DNA from: Candidatus Woesebacteria bacterium GW2011_GWC1_42_9
GTDB lineage: Bacteria > Patescibacteriota > Microgenomatia > UBA8517
Reading direction: 5' to 3'
DNA length: 37,649 nt
NCBI GenBank assembly: GCA_000995185.1
Contig: LCET01000006.1
Location: 1-37,649, forward strand
Below, piece by piece: positions 37,317 through 37,649 of the stretch; the stretch's first letter is position 1, and every line of letters starts with the position of its first letter. The position numbers and the translations under genes were made by a program. The notes beneath the pieces are model-generated. The model did no database searches and had not been told where the DNA came from. It was given only the letters and a program-made list of their open reading frames with translations.

Positions 37317-37649
37317 ATGCCGTTATTTACCTATAAGGCCCGGGACACAAAGGGGGTCGTTATTGAAGAAACGATTCAAGCATCAAACAAAGAAGATGCG
37401 GTATTGACGATCCGAAGGAATGGTTATGAAGTCTTAGTGATTAGCGGGCTTGAAGGAGGGACAAAAAAATTTTTTAGTAGAAACATCTCCGTTTCCGAGA
37501 AAGCTACTTTTGCGAGATTTTTAGCGACAATGATTCGGAGCGGGATGTCCCTCCCTGAGGCGGTTGAAATGCTTAAGCAAGAGAATAGCAACCCGCGAAT
37601 GAAAAAAATATTGACGGACGTGGCTTATCAAACCCAAAAGGGGCAGAGT
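37317..37649 (+). CDS. pilC: Type IV pilus inner-membrane platform protein PilC, 5' part
   Basis: The frame from ATG 37317 runs to the window end without a stop (111 codons). It starts MPLFTYKARDTKGVVIEE, the normal PilC/GspF opening, and continues into SVSEKATFARFLATMIRSGMS with the first cytoplasmic T2SSF domain. PilC forms the membrane base on which PilB acts. It begins 2 bases after pilB. Confidence 0.92.
   Translation, partial: MPLFTYKARDTKGVVIEETIQASNKEDAVLTIRRNGYEVLVISGLEGGTKKFFSRNISVSEKATFARFLATMIRSGMSLPEAVEMLKQENSNPRMKKILTDVAYQTQKGQS

Overview
The window reads as a chromosomal segment of a Candidate Phyla Radiation (Patescibacteria) bacterium, most likely Microgenomates or a close relative. 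This is an inference from gene content: a CxxC-x17-CxxC zinc-ribbon protein, SipW-type signal peptidase with TasA/camelysin-like exports, lamin-tail-domain surface proteins with Pro/Thr/Ser linkers, PilB/PilC, very short intergenic gaps and many overlapping genes. UGA is used as a normal stop (uppP ends in TGA) and RF2 is present, so there is no sign of the Gracilibacteria/SR1 UGA recoding. No gene-free stretch exceeds 300 bases. The two longest are the 236-base leader region 10686-10921 and the tRNA region 11510-11712.

Layout. 1-3786: an envelope block with a membrane-anchored coiled-coil protein (cut by the window edge), a secreted clan GH-A hydrolase-like protein, UppP, a DgkA-type lipid kinase, an L,D-transpeptidase and a PAP2 phosphatase. 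3819-6218: Lon protease, followed by a bidirectional terminator. 6279-10954, minus strand: an NMT1/THI5-like ABC importer with two nucleoside-phosphorylase-family proteins, preceded by a promoter, a 25-residue leader peptide and a terminator hairpin. 10922-11509: a purine-type phosphoribosyltransferase. 11560-11688: a tRNA-Glu and an upstream 5'-half copy. 11713-14423: an MgtE membrane domain, the zinc ribbon, a cupin, Fe/Mn SOD and an unknown protein. 14636-20456: GreA, LysRS, SerRS, an EEP phosphatase, a spermidine-synthase-like protein and a bactofilin-like membrane protein. 20516-26966: SecA, Tgt, a LytR_C protein, a small membrane protein, RF2 and an anchored protein. 26978-31564: FtsE, FtsX, a coiled-coil C39-like hydrolase, an LTD protein, VanZ-like, TsaE and a very short TsaB. 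31638-37649: a TasA-like protein, SipW-type peptidase, two large surface proteins, PilB and the start of PilC.

How genes work together. The importer, phosphorylases and phosphoribosyltransferase form a plausible nucleoside/nucleobase uptake and salvage route, which would matter to an organism that probably cannot make purines. FtsEX with the coiled-coil hydrolase forms a division-coupled wall-cleavage unit. SipW with its likely substrates next to PilB/PilC forms a surface-export block.

Regulation. At least ten genes have a -10 box ending 5 to 9 bases before the start codon, so they are probably translated from leaderless mRNAs. Several of these also have a -35 box at 17 bases. The ABC/phosphorylase operon differs: every gene has a strong GGAGG-type Shine-Dalgarno site and parts are visibly richer in G+C. 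I read it as horizontally acquired or separately regulated.
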